Origin: Deroplatys truncata
Taxonomy: Eukaryota > Arthropoda > Insecta > Mantodea > Mantidae
NCBI GenBank assembly: GCA_030765065.1
Contig: CM060977.1
Span: 126,422,295 to 126,486,294 of the forward strand
Direction of reading: 5' to 3'
DNA length: 64,000 nucleotides
Position 1 is the stretch's first letter. Each line of letters opens with the position of its first letter. Position numbers and translations under genes: made by a program. The notes below the pieces were generated by a model, which ran no database searches, was not told the DNA's origin, and saw only the letters and a program-made list of their open reading frames with translations. Positions 1 through 9,913 of this stretch are shown here, one piece after another.

Positions 1-343
1 TAAAGAGCGCTGAGGAAATTGTGTTTATGAAAGTTGGTGAAATCTTAACCGTTTTATGGCAATGAACGATTAATTTAGCATACTAAGCCATTCTTAACGA
101 TCATAATTCAAAATTTTAATCAATAAATCAGTCAAATTATAGTTTTCTGACCAAGCACAGTTGATTGCAAACCCAACTCTCCCATTTCCTCTTCTCTCAG
201 AGTGTGAATAATTTAGTTAAATATTATCTACCATCTGATATCTTCTTTTGCTCCGAATGTTTTTCCCATTTACCATTCATTTCATTCTATATATTAGCAA
301 GCAGTTTTCTTAAACGAAAATTCATTTTAAAGTTGGGATTCAT
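1..343. other. no recognisable feature
   Basis: AT-rich sequence without a supported gene. The short open frames here have no recognisable motif and end in the neighbouring R1 repeat. Confidence 0.6.
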
Positions 344-1190
344 TTTTACTTTCTCTACTGCAATAGTAAGTAGGGGAAATATTGTATTCTACCCAAAAAT
401 TCGATGTCAACATTTCACCGGAAATACATATTTTGAGGCCTCCTGAATTCCCCCTCCAGGTTTTTAGAGGTCTAAAAGTCCGTGTGTGTCTGTGAACAGC
501 ATAACTAAAACACGAAAAGTTGGGTAAATACCAAACTTGGTATTTAAGTTCAATATCTTCCAAATATACGACACGAAGATTTTTAAGAAAATCCCGCAAC
601 CCAAACCACCCTTTACATGGGAAATTTTTCGAAATTTTTTACTTTATGGCTAACGATTTGATTAAAATACCATATATTAAAGATATTTACATGGCAAATG
701 TATATCTTGAAATTTCTGGGAATAGCTGTGAAATTCTCTTCGTTCGGAAGGAATTTTGTATAATCTTGTATCACTGGTAACCGTTAAATGAAGGACGAAA
801 ACGTACCACACAGAAGATTTAGATCTATTTAAAATGCACAATTTATTTCAAATAACTTTTTTGTGGCATCAGCCGTTTCCAAAATATCCGTTATTCGTAG
901 TTAGATTTGTTAATACTTAGCTATTCTTTAAAAAATCCTGTGGATTTTCAGTTGTTTATCGCGAATGCATGGAAAAAGGATGGATTTTTAAGGACAGCGT
1001 CCAATTCTAAAACATTTGACTATCGCTATCCCTTTGTATCTGTAACGAAATGCGTAATGCTATTTTCGAAAAGATTTATCTCGACTAAAATGAAGTAATT
1101 AGGAAAATAAACTTGTGTAAGAATAATTTGTATACCCACTAATAAGCGATAGAGGGTAGAGAACGTCATGCGATGTGACTCGACAGAATT
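344..1190 (+). repeat. R1 repeat, diverged copy
   Basis: Begins with TTTTACTTTCTCTACT and continues through the family landmarks GGGGAAATATTGTATTC, CACCGGAAATACATATTTTG and CAAACTTGGTATTTAAG. The right end is degraded (GGTAGAGAACGTCATG in place of AGTAGAGAAAGTCATG). The GT run is only a few units long. The many differences from the copy at 56384 suggest an old insertion. Short ORFs inside are chance frames. Confidence 0.85.
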
Positions 1191-2389
1191 TTTATGCTAA
1201 CACATAATAATTATTTCTTAATCGGAGAAAGCTTATACGATTTCTTTTAGTTTTAGCGTCTTGGTCTTCTATGAAAATTATAGTAATTTATGTAACAAGT
1301 GGATAATCAGGGTATCGACTTGGAAGAGTGATTGTGTAAAGGGTGTCTTATTAGATTATTCGCGAGATGGATACAACAGTATATGCAATCTTAGCATTAT
1401 AAATTGTAGAAAATAAATCATGAACTAAATCAGTCCATAGCTGACATAAGTGAGAGCGTTGAGATATTAGCGTCTCTTCGTGCACTTCATCTGTTATTAT
1501 CTGTCGTGTTGAATCCACAAACAAGATAGCCATTTGTATGCATTCCCTTCCTGGGAGAGAAGTGAGCAGGTGTTACGGACTGTGATGTAGTCCATTAAGC
1601 AATGGTAAGCAATTATAAATTCAGATCTTTATTATACTATATCTTATAATGTACAGAGTCCCTGTGTTGGTTGCTCACAGAACAAAATGGCTTCATCTTC
1701 CCTCTATGAACCACGGCAACTTGTAATACAGGTAATACATCATTGCTACTATTGACAGTCTGTCAGGGGTGCCATAATGAGTCATTTTGCATGATATGGA
1801 ATGCAGTAATTATGTATTTGTAATGCTAGGACTGAATAAAGTATTTGTTCAGAATAACCGTAGCATTTGTGGAAGCTGGAAAGTTTGGTATAGGTACGTA
1901 ACAATAAAATAAGATTTAAGTACGACAATGCCTGCTGTAAACACAGGATATTTGCTGACGGAGGTAAGCCTGTTTATAACACTTCTGCTGAGTGAATATA
2001 AACAATAATACAATAACCAAAAACAAGATATCATATAATGCGTAAACATACTATTTTAGCACCTGCACATACTCGCAATGCGAAACACTTTTGCCAGCAT
2101 GAATAGTTTTGATAAAGGCAGAGAGTCACAGTTTGTTTATTCCAGCATGGAAAGGAAGCACGAGATGGAATTGGAAAAACAAGAAAGAGGCAGGCAGCTA
2201 TAGCTAGTCTCTAAAGTTCAGTTCATAGCCAAATCATTACTCCCTTTGATATGTTTCAATGTGAATTCGATCGGCATAACATTCAATTACGCCCCAGAGA
2301 TACAAGGGAGACTCAGGGGCTATTGCCAAGGTTCGAAAGCAGGCACACACGATGAAAGAACTTTGTTGCATTCCTACATATTTCTAGTG
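1191..2389. other. unassigned AT-rich spacer
   Basis: No splice-flanked exon, transposase motif or repeat shared with the rest of the window was recognised. Open frames such as that at 1351-1533 on the minus strand have no family signature. Confidence 0.5.
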
Positions 2390-2550
2390 CAAACATCGTA
2401 ACGAAATGATATTGCGATACAAGTGGAGTAAGTATCTTCATTGGAGAACGAAAAAGAGTTTGAAAATACAAGACGAAGTCGAGTGTTTTCTACTTTAGAG
2501 ATTCTCCAATGCACTCAACGCAAGTAGTTGTATATTATTTCTTCGACGTA

Positions 2551-2551
2551 G

Positions 2552-2600
<49 letters not shown>

Positions 2601-2603
2601 GCT
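2551..2603. repeat. (AAT)n microsatellite, likely the SINE 3' tail
   Basis: About 17 AAT units directly abut the downstream end of the minus-strand SINE, so the run reads as an (ATT)n tail of that SINE. Confidence 0.85.
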
Positions 2604-3090
2604 GTATAGGTTTTACAACGAGGGGGATACTTCATGTAATGCGACCTACGTGAGATCTGTTGCAGCTATCATCCCCCGAAAGGAAGGGATGAAGTGAAGA
2701 GGCTACAGTGGCGCAGTTCCTAGCTCGAAGATCCGTCCCAATACTGGAACTGCCCAGAGAGGACGATAAACAACACGTTCAACCAAGCAGCTCTCCAGTG
2801 TCCACGGGTAACACTCTTTCCTCGATGAAAGCATCTGCGCCATCTGCCCGGCACCACCGTACGCCACAAAACCTATAAGCACTTCTGAAAAATATGAAGG
2901 CAACGCAATGAAGGGGAAATGAGGGAAAAGAAATCATTCTAGATGAGAAACCACCCCAGCATTCGCCTACCGACCAGAGAAAACTATGAAAAACCCAAGG
3001 TCAGGGCGGTCGCTTGACGGGAATAAAAACCCGGGATCTCCCGAATGCGAGCCTCACACATTACTGTGGAGCTAACTCGCTCTGTATTAG
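2604..3090 (-). mobile_element. SINE family S1, full-length-like copy
   Basis: Read on the minus strand it starts near GCGAGTTAGCTCCACAG with a tRNA-like head containing GGCTCGCATTCGGGAGATCC. It then has the S1 body GTCGGTAGGCGAATGCTGGG followed by GTGGTTTCT, as in the copies at 30 kb, 37 kb and 40 kb. It ends in an ATT-type tail. It lies inside repeat D, so it inserted after D. Confidence 0.7.
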
Positions 3091-3545
3091 AAATAGTACT
3101 TACACAAATATTAAACTAATAATTTACTAACAACTGTAGCACAAGGTAGTTTCTGAGGCAAAGTCACTAACACAAACCTTGATGGCAACGTTGAGATCGA
3201 TTACACACACCTGGTGTCAATAACTTGCAGCTCATACTTAGCTGCTTCATGGATTAAACTATAATTATTAACAAATAAAACGAAAGTAAATAACCAGGTA
3301 AGACTTAAATGGTAAAATTCGACTACCAAATACGATTATATTCCATATCTGCGATAATATATAAGTTAAGGGATTTATTATAGTTCATGCATACACGTGC
3401 AACAAAATAGGTAAACACCTAGGTAACCAGCACTGAATGCAGAAAATTCAACTTTCCACCATTAACAGGAAGTGGACCAAAAGCACTAACGTCGAAAAAC
3501 ATTCTTTTGCCACAGAGAGCAACTAGGTGAATATCTGCAAGACTT

Positions 3546-3815
3546 GCAGAATTACTGAGTTGCACCTATCTCTCTATAATGTAAAAATTATAGGCATCGT
3601 ATAATTGCATCAGACTTATCATACCTGACTTTGATTTCATCAAAGAGCACTTGAGGCGTGACGCTTCATAAGGTATCGCACATGAAATACTGTACTTTTT
3701 TAATTATTGTCTATACATTGACAAATTCTGGTTCTGTCTACTTGAAATTTTGATTTAGATAATATTTTCTGTGCGAGATTTTGATTTCAACTTAATGTAC
3801 ATATTAGTTTTAAAA
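3546..3815. other. unassigned spacer before the Tc1 element
   Basis: AT-rich, no gene or shared repeat seen. Confidence 0.5.
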
Positions 3816-3817
3816 TA

Positions 3818-5179
3818 CACTGCCGTTTGTAAAAATTGCAACACCAAGAAGGAAGCACATATATTCAATGAATTTAATACCATAGGTTAGATACATGACA
3901 AGTAAAAAATGATAAACTTTTCAAATCTACACATGACCTTTGAGCCCAATATTCAGTATTTGGTGTGGCCTCCATACGCTGCAATTAGAGCTGCTATACG
4001 CCGTGACAATGAATCAAAAAGGTTCTGAATAAGTTCCTGAGGGATTTCCCTCCACGCAGTTTGTATTGGAGCCAACAAATCCGTGACACTGGTTATTGGA
4101 GGACCGTGACGCACCAGGTGCGCGACCAACCATATCCCAGACATGTTCGATGGGTGACATGCCAGGGAAACAATGGTACCTGTCGCTCTTCGAAGAAGGC
4201 TTGTACATTCCTCGTAATAATTAGCTGGGCATTGCCCTGTTGAAATGTGGCCTGTGGAAGTATCTGAAGCACTAGGAGTACCTCAGTCTGTTAGGTACCG
4301 ATTGCTGTTCAAAGTGCCCTCAATTCGTAGGAGGTGAGATAGGTTGTTGTAACCAATGACGCCCCAAACCATCACACCTGGTGTTTGTGCGCTATGCTGC
4401 TCAACAATGCGGCCCTCCAGGTTGCGCTCACCACGGTACCGCCGGACACATATGCGGCCATTACTGAAGGACACGTTGAAGTGCGACTCGTCCGAAAAGA
4501 CTACACTTTGCCACTCAGCAACCCAGTGACGGTGTTCACGTGCCCATTGCAGTCGGGGGAGCTTGTGGTTTCTGGACAATGGAAGCGGACGTAATGGCAT
4601 GCATGCAACCAGTCCAACCTGCAGCAGACGGCGACGAACCGTTGATGCAGACAAGTTCACAGCTGTTGCAGTGGTGCCGCGTCGAGCCAACGCTGTGGAT
4701 GAAGCTGTACGGTCAGTTATGGCCATGCGGATAAGATGACGTCATCCCGTGCTGTGGCCATGTTCCGTGGTCCAGTACCCGCTCTTCGTTGCGTACGGCC
4801 TTCATCTACCCACTGCTTCCACACACGCATCACTGTCGTAGCAGCATGCCCCGTACGAGCCGAAATGTCACGGTATGACAAACCCGCTTCCCGGAGACCG
4901 ATCATTCTGGCCCGTTCGAACTCACTCATATGCCGATATGGCTCCCTTTGACCTCGACGAGGCATATTGGCACTCACTTTATTGTTTCCACCTTGTTAGA
5001 CAGCTCTGCACTGACTACACTGGGCGCAACACTGACCTTGCAGACCGACACGAGAGGGTTCTGCTCGGCCTACGTGTACCCCATCTCTATGCAAACCTAA
5101 TTACTTATTGCTTGCACACTCTTACACACTTCCACCAAGCTTGGAGTTATTCGGGAAATTTTTTTCACAAACGGCTGTG
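3818..5179 (-). mobile_element. Tc1-like DNA transposon, complete ends, inactive
   Basis: The ends are inverted repeats: CACTGCCGTTTGTAAAAA on the left and, on the opposite strand at the right, CACAGCCGTTTGTGAAAA. TA dinucleotides flank at 3816-3817 and 5180-5181, the target duplication expected for this superfamily. Length is 1362 bp, usual for Tc1. The single gene runs on the minus strand and is broken. Confidence 0.92.
3950..4977 (-). pseudogene. Tc1-type transposase pseudogene
   Basis: Cut-and-paste transposase of the IS630/Tc1/mariner superfamily, acting in the nucleus on its own TIRs. The start is the ATG at 4977. The N-terminal part has the helix-turn-helix region (MSEFERARMIGLREAGLSY). 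A frameshift near 4735 leads into the second part with the first catalytic motif VVFSDESHFN and PGVMVWGVIGYNNLSH. A further frameshift or stop near 4283 follows. The second catalytic motif, normally QQDNA, reads FQQGNA, so the catalytic Asp is Gly. A small deletion before SPIEHVWDMVGR keeps the catalytic Glu motif but removes the preceding segment. With at least three reading-frame lesions and a lost catalytic residue, it cannot encode an active enzyme. Confidence 0.92.
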
Positions 5180-5181
5180 TA

Positions 5182-5644
5182 AATCCAAATTTTATACCAG
5201 TATATTACGTTGAACAAGATAATTTAGGATGACTATTTCAAGCCGTTAAAATACATTTCGGCTTTTATATTATTATGCTCTGTGTATTACTACAACATAA
5301 TGGGAATACAGTTGGCTTTAGTATGGAACAATTTTAACATTTTTTCTTATAATACATTTTCACAATTATTACGAGACGTGGTTTTTAAGTATATATTTTG
5401 CCACTACAGCGCTGTAGTTGCGATTTTGAGCATGCGCAATCACTTCTTCCATTCATTAGGAAGCCAGACGCAACTGTGAGGGATCGTCACTTTGTGTTTT
5501 CCTGTTGTTAGAGCATTTCGAAATGTTCGCAACAATCGAAGAACCCGCCGATTGTTAAGTCAGATCATTGATTCGATTTTTGAATGCGAGAAATGTTACG
5601 CCCTCAAACATTCGTCGCCAATTGTGTGAGTTTATGGGGAAGCA
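5182..5644. other. spacer with a 16-bp palindrome
   Basis: No gene. A perfect palindrome ACTACAGCGCTGTAGT lies at 5403-5418. A similar but imperfect string occurs near 14101. Sequence between 5490 and 5644 may be a decayed upstream part of the mariner relic that follows. Confidence 0.4.
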
Positions 5645-5962
5645 ATGGATGACAATGCCCGGCCACACACAGCCAAACAAACTTAAGATCTGATCGCATC
5701 ATTTGTTTGTGAACTATTTGAGCACGCTCTCCACAGTCCGGATTTGGCACAAAGCGATTGTCATCTGCAGAAATTCCTTGGTAGAAAACATTTCAACGAA
5801 GATGATGTTGTGAAACAGGAAGTGCAGAACTTGGTTTTCATCAGAGGTGGCATCCTCTCCTACATTAAGTTTTATTGCTATAATACGTGCTTTGATTCGA
5901 CTAGGGATTTAGGAAGCCGAACCTCCTGCTTTTTCACTATTGGCCGTTGGTACAAACTGTAA
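5645..5962 (+). pseudogene. mariner (DD34D) transposase C-terminal fragment
   Basis: One frame gives DDNARPHTA (second catalytic Asp), then HSPDLAQSDCHL with the third Asp, then KFLGRKHFNEDD, the usual mariner order. Counting an in-frame TAA at 5684-5686 as one residue, exactly 34 residues separate the two aspartates, which is the mariner spacing. The N-terminal DNA-binding part and first Asp are missing or decayed. No TIR was found, so this is an isolated relic. Confidence 0.85.
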
Positions 5963-6040
5963 AAATAGTGAGATTTGGTATTGCGAATTCAGAACATAAA
6001 AGAAACGGTACAAGATATAATAATTAATACCGCATAACAC

Positions 6041-6438
6041 GAGTTGAAACAAGCAAACCACTTCAGTGATTATATTAAAGTACAAACGAAATGCCTTCCT
6101 TCCGGCATTTTAATCGCTCCAGTGATAATGCAAAAACTACAAAATACGGCATTGTTCTCGCATTCTAATCACGTGAATGATTATACTAAAAGTAAAAAAA
6201 AAAGAAAAAAAGAATCGCTTTCTCATGGTAATCATTTCAGTGATTATATTAGAAGCAAAAAAAAAAAAAAAAATAGAAACACCGTTCTTGCATTGTATTC
6301 ACTTCGGTGATTATACTAAAAGTAAAAAGTTACGTCATTTTCGCATTTAATCACTACAGTGATTATACTAAAAGTACAAAAACATAGCGTCGTTCTCGCA
6401 TTGTAATCACGTCAGTGATTCTACTAAAGGTACAAACA
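6041..6438 (+). repeat. minisatellite, units of about 60-70 bp
   Basis: Six or seven diverged units share TCAGTGATTATACTAAAAGT followed by an A-rich run and a variable TTCTCGCATTGTAATCAC. Each unit carries a small inverted repeat (ATCAC ... GTGAT). Further units occur at 8985-9090 and a trace at 41166-41195, in both cases next to R1 copies. Confidence 0.8.
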
Positions 6439-6439
6439 A

Positions 6440-7235
6440 TCTGATGTGATACATTCACATAAATTTCTCTACTCTCTATGTTTATTAGTGGATATACGAA
6501 CTATTCTGACTAAAGCTTATTTTTCCTGCTACCATATTATAATCCAAATAAATCTTTGCAGAAATAGCTACATTACACATTTTAACACAAAGAGAACAGC
6601 GATATTTATGAACTGCAAGCAATATGCTGCCCTTAAAATTCCGTACTCTTTCCATGCAAGCACGAGAAACAACTGAAAATCGATGGGACTTAAAAAGAAC
6701 AAATATTGCACAATTTGAACCTTTAATAATGGATATTTCAGAAACGGCTTATGCCACAAAAAACTTATTTTAAATAAATTATGTGTTTTAAAGAGATCTA
6801 CATTTTCTTGTATGGTACACTTTCGTGTATCGCTGAACGTTTACCAGTTATACAAGATTATACAAAATTCTTTCAGAATGAAGGAGTTTTTAGGCTATTC
6901 CCAGAAAATTTAAGATATATGTTTTATTTCTCATGTAAATATCTTTCAATATGATATTTTAATAAAAATCGTTGCAGCCATTTTTTATAAAATGAATCAT
7001 TTCGAAAATGTTTCAAATAAGGGGTAGTTGAGGTGCGGGGGATTTTCCTGAAAATATTCGTGTCGCATCTTTGGCATATACTGAACTTAGATACCAAGAA
7101 AATGTTTCGAAACATTGTCTAAAATTCCTTTTTTATTCAGGGGCCCTTAAAATATGCATTTCCGGTGAAATATCGACATTGAATTTTTGGGTGGAATGCA
7201 ATATTTCCCCTCGTACTATACGTAGTAGAGAAAGT
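6440..7235 (-). repeat. R1 repeat copy
   Basis: Starts TCTGATGTGATACATTCAC and ends ATACGTAGTAGAGAAAGT, so it runs opposite to the copy at 344. It has little of the GT microsatellite. The next R1 begins six bases after its end, in the same orientation. Confidence 0.85.
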
Positions 7236-7240
7236 AAAAC

Positions 7241-8061
7241 TCTGATGTGCTACACTCACATCACTTTCTCTACTCTTGTACAAACTATTTTTGCAAATAC
7301 TTATTATCCATCTGCTTCATGTTAATCGAGATAAGCATTTGCAGACTCTATCTTATTGCTAATTTTCTTGCAGGTACAAGGGGAATATGGTAGGCTTTAA
7401 GCGACAGTCAAATGTTTTAAGAGCTGGTTGCTATGTGAAGCATTTCATTCTTTTTATATGTCCAAGACATAAAGAAACGAATAGGAAAATTCAAACAAAT
7501 AACAATAAATGTATCGGAAATGGTCACTCCACAAAAAGTGTATATGACATAAATTGTGTGTTTTAACGAGCTCTACATTCTTTATGTAGACAAATTTAGC
7601 CTATCTCTCACGGTTTACCAGTTATGCAAAAGCCATTCAAAAAAAAGAGTACCTGAGGGAACTCCCAGAGAATTCAAGATATACGTTTTATTTGTCATGA
7701 AAATATCTTAAATATATAATATTTTAGTCAAACTGGTTACAGCCATTTTTGAGAAAATAAGCATTTCGAAAAATGTTCCATGAAAAGGATAATCTAGGGC
7801 GGGGAACTTTTCTTGAAAATCCTCCTGTCGCATCTTAGAAAGATACTGAACCTGAATATCAAGCTTGGTATTTATTCAAATTTTCGTTTTTCACTTATGG
7901 TGTTCACAGACACACATGGGACTTTTTTACTTTCTCTATTACGTATAGTAAGTAGGGGAAGTATTGTATGCCACCCAAAAATTCGATACCGAGATTTCAC
8001 CGGAAATATATGTTTTGAGACCCCCTGAATCCAAAAAAAGCATTTTTGGAAACATGTTCGT

Positions 8062-8098
<37 letters not shown>

Positions 8099-8973
8099 TG
8101 TCTGTCTGTCTATCTGTCTATCTGTGAACAGCATAACTCAGAAACGAACAGTCGGATAAACACCAAACTTGGTATTTAGGTTCAATATCTTCCAGGGATG
8201 CGACACGAAGGTTTTCAACAAAATCCCCCCACCCCAGGATACCCTTTACATGGAAGGTTTTTCGAAAAGTTTAATTTTCTCAAAAACGGCTCTAACGATT
8301 TTGATTCAAATAGCATATGTTTAAGATATTTACATGACAAATAAAACGTATATCTTGAATTTTCTGGGAATGTCCCCAAAAGTGTTCTTCATTGTGAACG
8401 ACTTTTGCATAACCGGTAAACCATTAAGAGATAGAGAAAATTTTACTACACAAAAAATGTAGATCGCGTTAAAATATACAATTCATGTCATATACATTTT
8501 TTTTGTTGAGTGAACCATTTTAGAGATATTGCTTGTTATTCTCTTAAATTTTTCAATATTTTCTTAAATGGGAATTCGTTATTCATTTTTTTGTCTTTGA
8601 TATGCAAAGAGTATTAATCTGTCGCAAAGGGAATGGTGCTGCACCTAGCAACCAGCTATTAAGAGATATGTATATGCTTAAAGGCTACTGTATTTCTATA
8701 TTACCCTTGTAAATATATATTCCCCTTACATCTACAAGAAAATTAGCAATAAGATAGAGTCTGCAAATGTTTATCTCGATTAATGAAGTAGATGGAGAAT
8801 AAGCGTTTGTAAAAATAGTTTGTACTAGAGTAGAAAAAGTCATGTGAGTGTAACACATCAGATTTTTTTTGAAATCAGGAGGCCTGAAAACATGAATGAG
8901 ATTTGCGTGAAATCCCGGTATCGAACTTTTGGGTAGAATATAATACTTTCCCTCTTACGTAGTAGAAAACGTA
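7241..8973 (-). repeat. R1 copy interrupted by another R1
   Basis: The left part (7241-7924) ends within the interior at CACAGACACACATGGGAC. The remaining end (8871-8973) resumes at ATCAGGAGGCCTGAAAAC and closes with ACGTAGTAGAAAACGT. The intervening DNA is a complete R1 in the opposite orientation. AAAC at 7237-7240 and again just after the end near 8974 is compatible with a short target duplication. Confidence 0.85.
7929..8866 (+). repeat. R1 copy nested in an older R1
   Basis: Full-length-like: TACTTTCTCTATTACGTATAG at the left, a long (GT)n(CTGT)n run at 8063-8105, and CATGTGAGTGTAACACATCAGA at the right. T-runs flank both ends, consistent with a TTTT target duplication. It is a long-form R1, with the block around GGTGCTGCACCTAGCAACC. 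Confidence 0.9.
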
Positions 8974-8984
8974 AACATGGCATC

Positions 8985-9330
8985 GTTTTGCATATTAATA
9001 ATTTCTGTGATTATACTAAAAGTACAAATAAAAATGTTTTCGTTCTAACATTATAATCACTTCAGTGATTACACTAAAATTACAACAAAAATGGCGCCGC
9101 TCCCTCGTTGTAATTTATCTTACCGAATCCCCCTCTTGCTTATACTTTTTCTTAGGTAATTTAACTCATTTTTGTTCTTAGATAGCCTTGAAATAATTAT
9201 CATGAAGACAAACATTTGTTAAGCTCAATTAAATTGCGACAAAACTATCAGCATTCGTGGTATTACTGAAGATAAAAAATAAAATTTGCTACACGCGAGA
9301 AGATATTCTGTCCGCAACGTCTTGTCTATA
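8985..9330 (+). repeat. minisatellite units plus block F right flank, copy 1
   Basis: After two GTGATTATACTAAAAGT units, 9098-9330 is clearly similar to 42078-42320. Both have AGGTAATTTAA, AAATAATTATCATGA, CTCAATTAAATT and TATTACTGAAGATAA in the same order. In both places this flank follows an R1 copy in the same orientation. Confidence 0.7.
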
Positions 9331-9911
9331 ACTGCAGGAAAGAAACATTAATGTGGGGAGGGTCCCGCAGCCAGCATCCTTGTCAGAAGCCCTGCAATAC
9401 GCTCCCCTCCTGCTGGTTATTGGAAAACGGGTGGGGTGTTGCTAGGGAGGAAGGACTCGTGCTAAGGAATCAAATAACTAACTAATACGGGCTTTTGTAT
9501 GAGTCACAGACATGGCAAGAGGGTCTATTACACAACTTTTTATAATGCGATTTCCCCCAACTTCGATACGGACCATCTATCGAAAAGTTTCAATGTGTCG
9601 CACCCTCACTAATTATGTAGCTACATTATTTGTAGAAGAGAACCCTGCAGATTTTATACTACTCCCCTGACATTTTTAGCATTAAATGCAGTTCTAATTC
9701 AGTTAAAATTATTGTAAATAATGAATCAAAATAATCTTGGAGTAAATTTTTTAAGCTTAAGCTGTCACTCGTAGGCGCGTTGTAGTCATAAATACTGTTA
9801 ATCCAAGGCATTTCTTACAAAATAATGTTTAGATTTACATAGAACATGGATTTCCTCCAAAATGTTTCTTTAAACGATTTAATAGAACATCATTGAATTA
9901 TCTGTGTTAAT
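9331..9911. other. unassigned spacer
   Basis: No gene, repeat or transposon motif recognised. Confidence 0.5.
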
Positions 9912-9913
9912 TA

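Larger units (their letters stand above)
2390..3545 (+). repeat. repeat D, copy 1, split by a SINE
   Basis: Two arms (about 2390-2553 and 3091-3545) match a continuous stretch at 11640-12135. Shared landmarks include GATTCTCCAATGCACT before the break, and AATTTACTAACAACTGT and TCAATAACTTGCAG after it. The rightmost part, with AAATTCAACTTTCCACCAT, also matches 13868-13970. No ORF was recognised. It may be an old LTR or a non-autonomous DNA element; its true ends are not resolved. Confidence 0.7.

Noticed and set aside
4385-5213. Plus-strand ORFs over the Tc1 element
   Set aside because: Opposite strand of the transposase pseudogene.
6041-6438. CRISPR-like array
   Set aside because: Units are diverged, without fixed repeat and unique spacers, and the context is a eukaryotic genome; it is a minisatellite.
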